A stretch of 15,488 nt of DNA from JAVBOP01 sp031550405 (GTDB lineage Bacteria; Bacteroidota; Ignavibacteria; Kapaibacteriales; UBA2268). Shown one piece after another: positions 1 through 6,564 of the stretch. Position numbers and translations under genes: made by a program. The DNA lies in NCBI GenBank assembly GCA_031550405.1, contig JAVBOP010000214.1, positions 1 to 15,488 on the forward strand, in the 5' to 3' direction. The notes beneath the pieces are model-generated. The model was given only the letters and a program-made list of their open reading frames with translations. It searched no databases and was not told the DNA's origin. Within the stretch, counting starts at the first letter, position 1; every line of letters begins with the position of its first letter.

Positions 1-31
1 TATATAATTAATAAATTTCTGAATTTTTATT

Positions 32-55
32 AATTATGAATTTTTATTCATAATT
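32..55. repeat. AT-only intergenic dyad, copy 1 (ARG-box-like hairpin)
   Basis: A perfect 10-bp inverted repeat with a TTTT centre. It can also be read as TTATGAA, six A/T bases, TTCATAA, the same architecture found at 12797-12818, 13948-13967 and 15216-15239. The core TGAAT-TTTT-ATTCA fits the enterobacterial ArgR operator consensus. It is followed on the plus strand by a T-run, so a weak terminator is an alternative reading. Bases 1-60 hold no gene that I can see. Confidence 0.5.
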
Positions 56-82
56 TTTTTAATTTTTCATTTTCATCAGCAT

Positions 83-213
83 GTAAATATTTTTCCTCCC
101 TGTCAGAATCGGGATTTTGAGGATTAAAAGATTTTCAGGAAAAGTATCCGGCAAATCCTGAAATCATGAGCATCCTGATTCAGATACTTATCCCACAATT
201 TTTTCTTCCGTAT
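83..213. repeat. 131-base cassette A, copy 1, MITE-like with inverted ends
   Basis: A second copy of the same length lies at 2049-2179, and by eye most positions agree. Inside, TCAGAATCGGGAT (103-115) is matched in inverted orientation by ATCCTGATTCAGA (172-184), giving near-perfect inverted ends about 80 bases apart. No transposase or coding capacity is present. As I recall, similar AATCCTGATTCAGA-type intergenic repeats are common in environmental genomes. Naming it a MITE is an inference. Confidence 0.65.
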
Positions 214-278
214 GCGACCACCCCTGCCATGCGGTGCATGTCTTCCCCTCCTTGTCAAGGAGGGGATTGAGGGGTGGT
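214..278. repeat. 65-base GC-rich cassette with nested hairpins
   Basis: An outer 9-bp inverted repeat ACCACCCCT (217-225) / AGGGGTGGT (270-278) encloses a perfect 9-bp hairpin CCCCTCCTT-GTC-AAGGAGGGG (245-265) and a small CATG...CATG palindrome. It is far more GC-rich than the lattice around it. It begins right after a CCGTAT unit end and is followed by a normal unit, as if a structured element had been inserted into the array. It has no coding content. Confidence 0.65.
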
Positions 279-344
279 GTAAATTTCGCTGCATCAGTAT
301 CTAAAAATATTTTCTGCCGTATGTAAATTTATTTTCGTCAGTAT

Positions 345-388
345 ATAATATTCCCTTCGACAGGCTCAGGGAACTTGTACGTTATGAT
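345..388. repeat. 44-base cassette B copy 1 (TTCGACAGGCTCAGGGAA element)
   Basis: Contains TTCCCTTCGACAGGCTCAGG followed by GAACTTGTA. The TTCCCT/AGGGAA arms can form a 6-bp stem. Direct copies occur at 1830, 1939, 2005 and 2267, each exactly 44 bases from unit end to unit end. CCTTCGACAGGCTCAGG-like repeats are, as I recall, widespread in unrelated bacterial genomes. Confidence 0.7.
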
Positions 389-534
389 GCAATTTTATTT
401 TTATACTGATATAAAAATATTTTCTGCCGTATGAAAATTTAACTGCATCAGCATCTAAAAATATTTTCTCCCTGACGAAAATTTTGCTGCATCAGTATAT
501 AAATTTATTTACGTCAGTATCTAAAAATATTTTC

Positions 535-1719
535 TTACTGTATCACAAGTTCTGCTTTCAGGGCGCCGGATTCTTTTAATGCCTGAAGAATTGCAATCAA
601 ATCACGAGGCTTGACAAATAAGTCCTGAAGCCCCCGCACCAAGTCCTGCACGTTGGCACCGTTATATTCCAATGCGTGCGGAGCTTCGTAGTTCTCAATT
701 GTTTTTATATCATACTTCACCGTTGTGTCCATATAGTTCCAAGCCGGCTTCGGCATGCGCAAACCACCGCCGAACGGGTATGCAGCACTGCGTCCATAGC
801 CTCCGTATTCACCCGCATAGTATCCCCAGTGATGATAGTATGGGCGGTTATTATAATAGTACTTGTCCACTACTATTTCCAACCCGCCGTGCGCAATAAC
901 AGTCGGTAATATCTCTATATTTGCTCCTGCTACAATTGTTCCCGTACGCTCATTTATCACAACTTTCGCCACAGGCATATCAGCCTGCACGCTGCGCCCT
1001 TCTATCTGCGCTATATACTGTTGAGGCGTTGTGCCTTGCGGAACATCGACGACAACCGTTCCTGCATCAACGATACTTGCTCCACCGCCAATTGCGACGG
1101 CTATATTATTTGCGGTAGTATAGTCAGGTTCGTTTAGATTGATTTGCAGCTGATTTCCAAAGGTTATATTCTCGTTTATATCCCGTTCCAAAATAAGCCC
1201 GCCCTGCACGCGTCCCGTTGTTGTCTCATTCTTCCGAACCTGCGACCCGCCGTAATTATATTCATATCCGCCTACCGTCAGCGCTCCTTGCGCCATACCA
1301 ATTATATTGCCTGACTGGTCTGTAACCGGACTTGATATAAGCACGCCGCCTTGAAGTGATTTCGCATCGCCGATAGCTGAAACGATAACGTCGACCTTTG
1401 CGCCGCGTTTTAGATAGTTTGGAATTGTAGCGGTAATCATCACAGCTGCAACGTTGCGAACTCTGGGATTTGCGGCAGGAGTTGTAATTCCAAACCGCTT
1501 AAGCATGCTGACAACGGACTGCGAAGTAAAAGAACTTTGCATATTGTCGCCCGAATTGTTCAAGCCTGTTACAAGCCCATAGCCAGTTACCTGATTGGGA
1601 ATTTCACCCTGTCCGGGCAGCGATATGCTTGCTATATCTTTTATTCTGACGGCATACAGGTTTGTTGCCGCCAGCAGTACCGCAATAAAAAGCGTATGTA
1701 TTGTAATTTTCATCTTCAT
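535..1719 (-). CDS. flgI: Flagellar P-ring protein FlgI, with an unusual Tyr-rich insert
   Basis: FlgI is a periplasmic protein that polymerises into the P-ring around the flagellar rod, in the peptidoglycan layer. The 394-residue product starts with a Sec signal peptide (hydrophobic residues 5-20, likely cleaved after LYA at 23). It then shows the family opening VRIKDIAS, the VTGYGLVTGLNNSGDN segment, and the ending PRDLIAILQALKESGALKAEL. The family is usually nearer 365 residues. Part of the excess is a stretch at about 287-319 with 10 Tyr and 8 Gly plus His, which I do not know from other FlgI. The start at 1719 directly abuts a 22-base repeat unit; an in-frame ATG two codons later (1713) is possible. 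No Shine-Dalgarno is visible. It is separated from flgH by 617 bases of repeats. Confidence 0.95.
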   Translation of the reverse strand: MKMKITIHTLFIAVLLAATNLYAVRIKDIASISLPGQGEIPNQVTGYGLVTGLNNSGDNMQSSFTSQSVVSMLKRFGITTPAANPRVRNVAAVMITATIPNYLKRGAKVDVIVSAIGDAKSLQGGVLISSPVTDQSGNIIGMAQGALTVGGYEYNYGGSQVRKNETTTGRVQGGLILERDINENITFGNQLQINLNEPDYTTANNIAVAIGGGASIVDAGTVVVDVPQGTTPQQYIAQIEGRSVQADMPVAKVVINERTGTIVAGANIEILPTVIAHGGLEIVVDKYYYNNRPYYHHWGYYAGEYGGYGRSAAYPFGGGLRMPKPAWNYMDTTVKYDIKTIENYEAPHALEYNGANVQDLVRGLQDLFVKPRDLIAILQALKESGALKAELVIQ

Positions 1720-1829
1720 ATAATTTTATTTTTGTCCGTATGTAATTTTATTTTCATACCGATGAAAAAATATTTTCTCCCGTATGAAATTTTTGCTGCG
1801 TCAGTATGTAAATTTATTTTCGTCAGTAT

Positions 1830-1873
1830 GTAATATTCCCTTCGATCAGCTCAGGGAACTTGTACACTATGTT
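1830..1873. repeat. 44-base cassette B copy 2
   Basis: A variant with TTCGATCAGCTCAGGGAAC in place of the usual TTCGACAGGCTCAGGGAAC. It spans exactly two lattice periods and ends in ACTATGTT before the next unit. Confidence 0.65.
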
Positions 1874-1916
1874 GTAATTTTTACTGCTCCCTGAGTTTAT
1901 CGAAGGGCAGCAGTAT
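1874..1916. repeat. 43-base cassette with cassette B core inverted
   Basis: Contains GCTCCCTGAGTTTATCGAAG, whose reverse complement is a CTTCGATAAACTCAGGGAGC variant of the cassette B core. It therefore lies in opposite orientation to its neighbours at 1830 and 1939. Adjacent direct and inverted copies could pair in the transcript. Confidence 0.6.
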
Positions 1917-1938
1917 GTAAATTTATTTTCGTCAGTAT

Positions 1939-1982
1939 GTAATATTCTCTTCGACAGGCTCAGGGAACTTGTACACTATGTT
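1939..1982. repeat. 44-base cassette B copy 3
   Basis: TTCTCTTCGACAGGCTCAGG then GAACTTGTACACTATGTT, flanked on both sides by complete 22-base units. Its 3' part matches that of copy 2. Confidence 0.65.
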
Positions 1983-2004
1983 GTAATTTTATTTTCGTCA
2001 GTAT

Positions 2005-2048
2005 GTAATATTCCTTTCGACAGGCTCAGGGAACTTGTATGTCATGCT
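2005..2048. repeat. 44-base cassette B copy 4
   Basis: TTCCTTTCGACAGGCTCAGG then GAACTTGTATGTCATGCT. It shares its GTATGTCATGCT tail with copy 5 and directly precedes cassette A copy 2. Confidence 0.65.
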
Positions 2049-2179
2049 GTAATTTTTATTGCTCCCTGTCAGAATCAGGATTTAGCGGATTAAAAGATTT
2101 TCGGGATTAGTATCCGGCAAATCCTACAATCTTGAGCATCCTGATTCAGATACTTATCCCAGAATTTTTTCATCAGTAT
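2049..2179. repeat. 131-base cassette A, copy 2
   Basis: Same length and inverted ends as the copy at 83-213: TCAGAATCAGGAT (2069-2081) against ATCCTGATTCAGA (2138-2150), with most intervening bases identical. The two copies lie in the same orientation on either side of flgI. Confidence 0.65.
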
Positions 2180-2244
2180 GTAAAAACTACCCCGTCAGCT
2201 TGCAGCTGCCACCCCTTCAGGGAAGGGGAATTTTTTTTCCGTAT
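2180..2244. repeat. 65-base cassette with CCCCTTC/GAAGGGG hairpin
   Basis: Unrelated in sequence to the 214-278 cassette but of the same length and in the same order after cassette A. It contains CCCCTTC-AGG-GAAGGGG (7-bp stem) and a CAGCT...AGCTG palindrome. Confidence 0.6.
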
Positions 2245-2266
2245 GTAATTTTATTTTCTCCCTGAT

Positions 2267-2310
2267 ATCACATTCCCTTCGACAGGCTCAGGGAACTTGT
2301 ATGTCATGCT
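2267..2310. repeat. 44-base cassette B copy 5
   Basis: ATTCCCTTCGACAGGCTCAG then GGAACTTGTATGTCATGCT. One full unit follows before the flgH stop. Confidence 0.65.
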
Positions 2311-2336
2311 GTAAATTTATTTTCTTCCGTATGTAA

Positions 2337-2984
2337 TTAAAATAACATGCGGAAGAAGCGGGTAAATAAACCCGGCTGCTGCATTTTGCTTACGTTTCCC
2401 TCGCCGTCTACATACAGCTCCAAATCCATTATGTTATAGGAGTAAATCGAATTATCCGAGCGGATGTCGGCGGGGCGTATCACTCCGCGTAAAGTTATAG
2501 TTTGTTCCTCGCCATTTACCTTTGTTCTGCGGTTGCCTTCGACAATATAATTTCCGCGTTCGTCCTCATCGACCACTCGTGCGCTCAGCTTCGAGCGAAT
2601 GGATTCCTTGCGGGAATTTGAGCCGGAGCCTGAGAAAGTATTTCCGGATGATATTCCTGCATCGGCGTCGAATGTTGTCGTTCCGTTTACGCCCACTCCC
2701 ACGCCAGCTTTGAGGTTTGAGTTTCTGTTTTCGTTTGCTCCAGCGGAATTTCCGGCTTCTGTTTCTTCTACTATAAGCACAGTTACGGCATCTCCGATGC
2801 CCATTGCTTTATAATCGGAGAATAATGAGCGCTGGCGTACGGCGTCTAATTTTCGCAGTCCGGCTGTTGTTTTTTGTTTTCCTCCTGCCGTATCCTTTGC
2901 GGTGTCGGTTGTTGTCTGCGCCGCAAGAGGTGTGGTTGCCATTATAAGCAGTATGGATAATATTGCATGCTTTTGCAGCTTCAT
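2337..2984 (-). CDS. flgH: Flagellar L-ring protein FlgH, lacking a lipobox
   Basis: FlgH forms the L-ring, the outer-membrane bushing of the flagellar rod. The 215-residue product has a Sec signal peptide (hydrophobic 7-21, cleavage near LAA-Q at 22/23). It then has SLFSDYKAMGIGDAVTVLI, the Gly/Asn/Ser-rich middle, and the family ending ARVVDEDERGNYIVEGNR...GVIRPADI...YVDGEGNV. Length is normal. Most FlgH proteins are lipoproteins with a Cys at the cleavage site, but this one contains no Cys at all, so lipid anchoring is not possible. Its ATG overlaps the flgA stop by 4 bases, suggesting coupled translation. Its stop lies inside the first repeat unit of the downstream lattice. Confidence 0.95.
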   Translation of the reverse strand: MKLQKHAILSILLIMATTPLAAQTTTDTAKDTAGGKQKTTAGLRKLDAVRQRSLFSDYKAMGIGDAVTVLIVEETEAGNSAGANENRNSNLKAGVGVGVNGTTTFDADAGISSGNTFSGSGSNSRKESIRSKLSARVVDEDERGNYIVEGNRRTKVNGEEQTITLRGVIRPADIRSDNSIYSYNIMDLELYVDGEGNVSKMQQPGLFTRFFRMLF

Positions 2985-3712
2985 TTTCGTTCTCCCAAGA
3001 TTTGATTGTCTTCAATTATAATATTTCCGTCTTCGGCAATAAAACCGGCGAGCGTATTGGAGTTGTCTTTTTTTACCTTGATGATGTCGCCGACCGAACC
3101 GTCTTGAAGCGCAAAACCAGTTGATTTAATACATATTGCGCCCGCATAGTGCAGAATATTGACCCTGCTCCCTTTTTTGATATACACGTCTTCGCTCGAG
3201 CGTATGCTTGCTTTTGTTATAATTCCGCCTTTCACAATGCCTGTTTTAGCCTTTTTGCCTATAATTTCTCCCTTATCCGGTATTAATTTTGCATCTATCT
3301 GGGTTACGTCGGTTTTGGTTATAGTAATATCTTCGCCTGTTATTTCAGTATTTTTGGCAATGAATTTATTAGCTACAGGCGCTTGCGCCATAAGATTGAC
3401 TTTGATGCGAATATCATGGCTCTCTATCGTTTCATTATTTTTAAGGAAGCTGATATTTATTTTGCACAGTCCGCGCAGTTCTCCATCATGAGAGAACATT
3501 GCCTTCACCCCGCTTTCTTTGAACAGGAACGCTTGCAGTGTCTGCTGTATGCTGACCTTAGTTTCGCAGTCTGCGTTAGCCTGTACATATTGCTCTATTG
3601 CTTTAGTTATAGTTTCTTTTGAAAACTTCGACTGGGCAGTAAGAGACTGTTGCAGCGCCAAAGCGAAAATAATTATTGGCAGGAGTTTAAGTATTTTTGT
3701 CATTATGTTCAT
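2981..3712 (-). CDS. flgA: Flagellar P-ring assembly chaperone FlgA (SAF domain)
   Basis: FlgA is a periplasmic chaperone needed for FlgI to assemble into the P-ring. The 243-residue product has a signal peptide (hydrophobic 7-20, cleavage near LTA at 26) and a diverged N-terminal part. The C-terminal SAF/FlgA domain runs from about 113 to the end: PVANKFIAKNTEITGEDIT, IGKKAKTGIVKGGIITKASI, then VYIKKGSRVNILHYAGAICI and GFALQDGSVGDIIKVK. The call rests on this C-terminal pattern and on the flgH/flgI context. The start at 3712 is chosen for the signal peptide; an ATG three codons downstream is equally possible. A promoter-like element at 3727-3755 fits either. Confidence 0.88.
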   Translation of the reverse strand: MNIMTKILKLLPIIIFALALQQSLTAQSKFSKETITKAIEQYVQANADCETKVSIQQTLQAFLFKESGVKAMFSHDGELRGLCKINISFLKNNETIESHDIRIKVNLMAQAPVANKFIAKNTEITGEDITITKTDVTQIDAKLIPDKGEIIGKKAKTGIVKGGIITKASIRSSEDVYIKKGSRVNILHYAGAICIKSTGFALQDGSVGDIIKVKKDNSNTLAGFIAEDGNIIIEDNQILGERK

Positions 3713-3726
3713 AGATATATTCCCTG

Positions 3727-3755
3727 CAAAACATAAAACAAGTACTGTGCCGCAA
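3727..3755 (-). promoter_or_regulatory. Candidate Bacteroidota-type promoter for flgAHI
   Basis: On the minus strand TTG (3755-3753) is followed after 17 bases by TATGTTTTG (3735-3727), which differs from TAnnTTTG by one extra T. It lies just before the flgA start and would give a very short leader. The rest of 3713-3930, between the divergent flgA and rmlA, holds no gene that I can see. A TATATTTTG at 3798-3806 on the plus strand is a weak candidate for rmlA. Confidence 0.35.
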
Positions 3756-3930
3756 TATTTTTATCAGGATAATCGCATGTGTTTATGGGGTTTAAGATAT
3801 ATTTTGGCGAGAGAAGGCATGTGGAATAGTCGCCATTGTAGAATATTCATCAGGTCTGAACGAGAAGGCGAGCCGATTTACAATATTTTTCGTATATTGT
3901 GTAGCGTATTAATTAAGCAGGGAAATACAG

Positions 3931-4803
3931 GTGAAGAAGACAAAAGGCATAATATTGGCAGGAGGAGCTGGAACTCGGCTTTATCCAATTTCTGCGCTGT
4001 ATAGCAAGCAACTTGCCGCTGTTTACGATAAGCCGATGATTTATTATCCATTTTCACTTCTTATTTCTGCCGGAGTTAATGATATCTTAATTATCTCAAA
4101 CAGCGATACATTGCCATTTTATCAAAAGCTATTCGGTGACGGCAGACAACTTGGTTTATCAATAAACTACGCCTTGCAAGCGGCGCCAAAAGGTATTGCA
4201 GAGGCACTCATTATTGGCAAGAATTTTATTGGCAATGACAATGTTGCCTTAATTCTCGGAGACAACATTTTTTATGGGAATTTTGATGTGTTTTCTACTG
4301 CGATAAAACATAATCAAATAGCAACAATATTTGCTATTTATGTTAATGAACCTGAACGATATGGCGTGATAGAATACAATATGAACAATAACCCAGTGAA
4401 GATTATTGAAAAACCGCAAGCTTTTATTTCGAATTATGCCGTGCCCGGATTTTATATTTATGATACATCTGTTATTGATATTGCAGAAAATCTAATTCCA
4501 TCCGCTCGAGGCGAACTTGAGATAACCGATATAAATAACTATTATTTAGAAAATCAGACTTTAGAGATTTGTAAAATTGGTCAAGGTTTGACGTGGCTTG
4601 ATTGCGGAACGCCACAATCTTTGCTCAGCGCTGGAAATTTGATAGCTTCCATTGAGCAGCGTCAAGGTCTGAAAATCGGAAGCCCGGAAGAAGCAGCTTT
4701 AAATGCGGGTTTCATAACCTATGAAAAATATATTGATTATGTAAATAATTTGCCTGATTGCGATTATAAAAATTACTTGCTAAATAGGGCTAAGCCATTA
4801 TGA
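3931..4803 (+). CDS. rmlA: Glucose-1-phosphate thymidylyltransferase RmlA
   Basis: Catalyses dTTP + glucose-1-phosphate to dTDP-glucose + pyrophosphate, the first step to dTDP-rhamnose and other dTDP-sugars, in the cytoplasm. The 290 residues match the usual length. The nucleotide-binding signature GGAGTRLYP is at 11-19, followed by SKQLAAVYDKPMIYYP (25-40). The LGDN motif carries the metal-binding Asp111, and IIEKP and WLDCGT follow in order. The start is GTG at 3931, chosen because the family begins KGIILAGG a few residues in. The stop overlaps the ATG of the next gene by 4 bases. rmlB, rmlC and rmlD are not in this window, so the sugar product cannot be told. Confidence 0.93.
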   Translation: MKKTKGIILAGGAGTRLYPISALYSKQLAAVYDKPMIYYPFSLLISAGVNDILIISNSDTLPFYQKLFGDGRQLGLSINYALQAAPKGIAEALIIGKNFIGNDNVALILGDNIFYGNFDVFSTAIKHNQIATIFAIYVNEPERYGVIEYNMNNNPVKIIEKPQAFISNYAVPGFYIYDTSVIDIAENLIPSARGELEITDINNYYLENQTLEICKIGQGLTWLDCGTPQSLLSAGNLIASIEQRQGLKIGSPEEAALNAGFITYEKYIDYVNNLPDCDYKNYLLNRAKPL

Positions 4804-5966
4804 AAGCCATAGAATACATTGCATCCATTGAAGGAAAATTACGCCCGTTTACTACTTTATTTTCACCTGAATTAATATCGAAAATCTATTCCAGTGCACG
4901 CAGTATAATCATTCATGCAATATCTAACGAAGCCATTGAAAAACGCGAATTACATAAATCTGAGAAGATAAGATTATGGGATATTGATTTCAACTGTGCG
5001 CTGTTCAATGCCGCCGGAATGTTCAAAAATGGCGAAGGATATAACGTTTGCGCCAATATGGGTGCAGGCGCATATCTTGCAGGTACAACTACGTCAATTC
5101 CGCGAGATGGCAATAAGCGCAATGGTGTCAATCATCCGTTCATATATTATCCTCATTCGAAAGCCGCCTCGAATTGGATGGGACTGCCGAACAAAGGACA
5201 TGCCGAAGTTGCTAAAAAATTATCTCGCATAGAAAAGATTAAAAACTGTCCTGTAGGAGCAAGTATTGCCGCTGACCCGCAACTCAAACAAATTGAACAG
5301 CTTAACGGTATTTGCTCTGGATTTATGCTATATGATAAGGCAAAAGTTGATTTTATCGAATTAAATGAAAGTTGCCCGAATGTCGCTCATGCGCCTGCTG
5401 AAAATATGCAGTATGAACTGGCAACCAGACTTGAGTATATATATGATAAATGTTTGCGGAATCGCACTCGGAACCTGCCAGTTATTGTCAAATTTTCTAA
5501 TGATACAAATATGGAGCAAATACCGCAACTTATTGATATTCTTGTAGATTACGGATTTGATGGTATAAATTTTGGAAATACATCTACAAATTATAAAAAA
5601 TATATTAACCAGATTGACGCTCTCGACAGACGCTTTTTTCAATATTTTACACAAACTTTTGGTGGTGGTTTGAGTGGCGAGATTTTACGAAATAACTCAC
5701 TGGAATTATGCAAAATTGCTGTAAATCATATAAAATCCAAAGCATTATCAAAAGAATTTCATTGCATAAGAACAGGCGGAATTATGGAAAAAAATGATAT
5801 TGCAGAATCGAAGAATAACGGCATTTTATTAAACGAATGGTTTTCCGGTTTTTTCGACAACTTTGCAAAATATGGCTTTGATATATACGAAAATTTTATG
5901 AAAAAAAAATTCATAATACTCTGCGATATTCCGTATATTTTAAACAAACGCTATAATTATTCGTAA
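4800..5966 (+). CDS. pyrD: Dihydroorotate dehydrogenase-like flavoprotein (PyrD family)
   Basis: Probably oxidises dihydroorotate to orotate in pyrimidine synthesis, with FMN in a TIM barrel. In the 388 residues I see AAGMFKNGEG (72-81, with the FMN-region Lys76), NESCPN (189-194), GGLSG (289-293) and RTGGI (324-328), in family order. There is an N-terminal helical segment (about 1-50) like that of quinone-linked class 2 enzymes. The catalytic position in NESCPN is Cys192, as in class 1 enzymes, where class 2 has Ser. No pyrK-like partner is next to it. The ATGA overlap with rmlA implies coupled translation. The substrate is inferred from family; the sequence is divergent, so another FMN oxidoreductase role cannot be excluded. 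Confidence 0.78.
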   Translation: MKAIEYIASIEGKLRPFTTLFSPELISKIYSSARSIIIHAISNEAIEKRELHKSEKIRLWDIDFNCALFNAAGMFKNGEGYNVCANMGAGAYLAGTTTSIPRDGNKRNGVNHPFIYYPHSKAASNWMGLPNKGHAEVAKKLSRIEKIKNCPVGASIAADPQLKQIEQLNGICSGFMLYDKAKVDFIELNESCPNVAHAPAENMQYELATRLEYIYDKCLRNRTRNLPVIVKFSNDTNMEQIPQLIDILVDYGFDGINFGNTSTNYKKYINQIDALDRRFFQYFTQTFGGGLSGEILRNNSLELCKIAVNHIKSKALSKEFHCIRTGGIMEKNDIAESKNNGILLNEWFSGFFDNFAKYGFDIYENFMKKKFIILCDIPYILNKRYNYS

Positions 5967-6016
5967 ATATTTAAATCATGACTGATAACAGTGTGATTTC
6001 ATAAATTAATATATTA

Positions 6017-6532
6017 ATGAACAAATATTTTTCTGAAAAACTTGCTAAAGTAAAATTGTTGGCAATGGATGTGGATGGCACATTGACAAATGGTGGAGTT
6101 TATTATTCGTTAAATGGCGAGCTCATGAAGCGCTTTTCCGTTCACGATGGAATGGCAGTTACGCTGCTAAATCAAAGCAATATTGAGAGTTTGATTATAA
6201 CAAGCGACAGTTCGCTTATTCCTGTGAAGCGTTCGGAAAAATTAAATATTACTCATCAAATTATTGGTTCACATCGCAAACTTGATTCTTTAGCCGAGCT
6301 TTTAGAAAGAATTAAAATTAAATTTAATGAAATTGCATATATTGGCGATGATGTCAACGATATAGAGGCAATGCAGGCTGTCGGATTTTCTGCCTGCCCA
6401 TCTGATGCCGTAGAAACAGTAAAGCAAGTTGTTGATTGCATTCTGGATTTTCCCGGTGGAAATGGTGCCGTTCGTCAGATATCGGAAATGATATTATTAG
6501 CACAAAATAAACCAATAACAATAATTTATTAA
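6017..6532 (+). CDS. kdsC: Kdo-8-phosphate phosphatase KdsC (HAD family)
   Basis: Removes phosphate from Kdo-8-phosphate to give Kdo for lipopolysaccharide, acting in the cytoplasm, typically as a tetramer of capless HAD units. The 171 residues have motif I DVDGTLT at 18-24 (nucleophile Asp18, acid/base Asp20), motif II Thr62 in IITSDSS, motif III Lys88 and motif IV GDDVND at 110-115. The KdsC-type end FPGGNGAVRQ follows. TSDSS replaces the usual TGRxS. Related sugar-acid phosphatases, such as those of sialic acid synthesis, look similar, but kdsA lies 5.5 kb away in the same window. The ATG follows pyrD by 50 bases, with no Shine-Dalgarno. Confidence 0.85.
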   Translation: MNKYFSEKLAKVKLLAMDVDGTLTNGGVYYSLNGELMKRFSVHDGMAVTLLNQSNIESLIITSDSSLIPVKRSEKLNITHQIIGSHRKLDSLAELLERIKIKFNEIAYIGDDVNDIEAMQAVGFSACPSDAVETVKQVVDCILDFPGGNGAVRQISEMILLAQNKPITIIY

Positions 6533-6564
6533 AAAATATTCATTTATTAAGGGGAAATTAAGCC

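Larger units (their letters stand above)
61..542. repeat. Left 22-base periodic intergenic repeat lattice, downstream of flgI
   Basis: The stretch is tiled by AT-rich units that end in CAGTAT, CCGTAT or a variant, and these unit ends fall at 300, 322, 344, 388, 410, 432, 454, 476, 498 and 520, always 22 bases or a multiple apart. A typical unit carries TTTATTTTCGTCAGTAT (323-344). Larger cassettes occupy 83-213 (131 bases), 214-278 (65 bases) and 345-388 (44 bases) without breaking the phase by more than one base each. The last unit, 521-542, runs over the stop codon of flgI (535-537). There is no open reading frame here, since the 22-base period shifts frame at each unit. No other gene is visible in bases 1-534. 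Confidence 0.8.
1720..2336. repeat. Right 22-base periodic repeat lattice filling the flgH-flgI gap
   Basis: The whole interval from the base before the flgI ATG to the flgH stop codon is tiled. Unit ends lie at 1741, 1763, 1785, 1807, 1829, 1873, 1916, 1938, 1982, 2004, 2048, 2179, 2244, 2266, 2310 and 2332. Steps are 22 or 44, or one base short of a multiple (43, 65, 131). Units 1808-1829 and 1917-1938 are identical to 323-344 on the other side of flgI. If flgI is transcribed from the flgA promoter, this is a 617-base untranslated spacer rich in hairpins. No gene, promoter box or convincing terminator was recognised in it. Confidence 0.8.

Noticed and set aside
83..213. Insertion sequence
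   Set aside because: Inverted ends are present but there is no transposase and only about 100 bases between them, so it is at most a non-autonomous element.
279..542. CRISPR-like array, because short repeats recur at regular distance
   Set aside because: The repeats follow each other without spacers of unique sequence, the units vary, and no cas gene is present.
1537..1833. 98-codon open frame on the plus strand running from flgI into the repeats
   Set aside because: It lies antisense to flgI and continues into repeat DNA; no start signal or family resemblance.
3813..3841. GGCGA...TCGCC inverted repeat in the flgA-rmlA gap as an operator
   Set aside because: Only five pairs with a long unpaired middle; expected by chance.
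3519..4004. 161-codon plus-strand frame across the flgA-rmlA gap
   Set aside because: It overlaps flgA antisense and the start of rmlA in another frame, and its sequence looks like noise.
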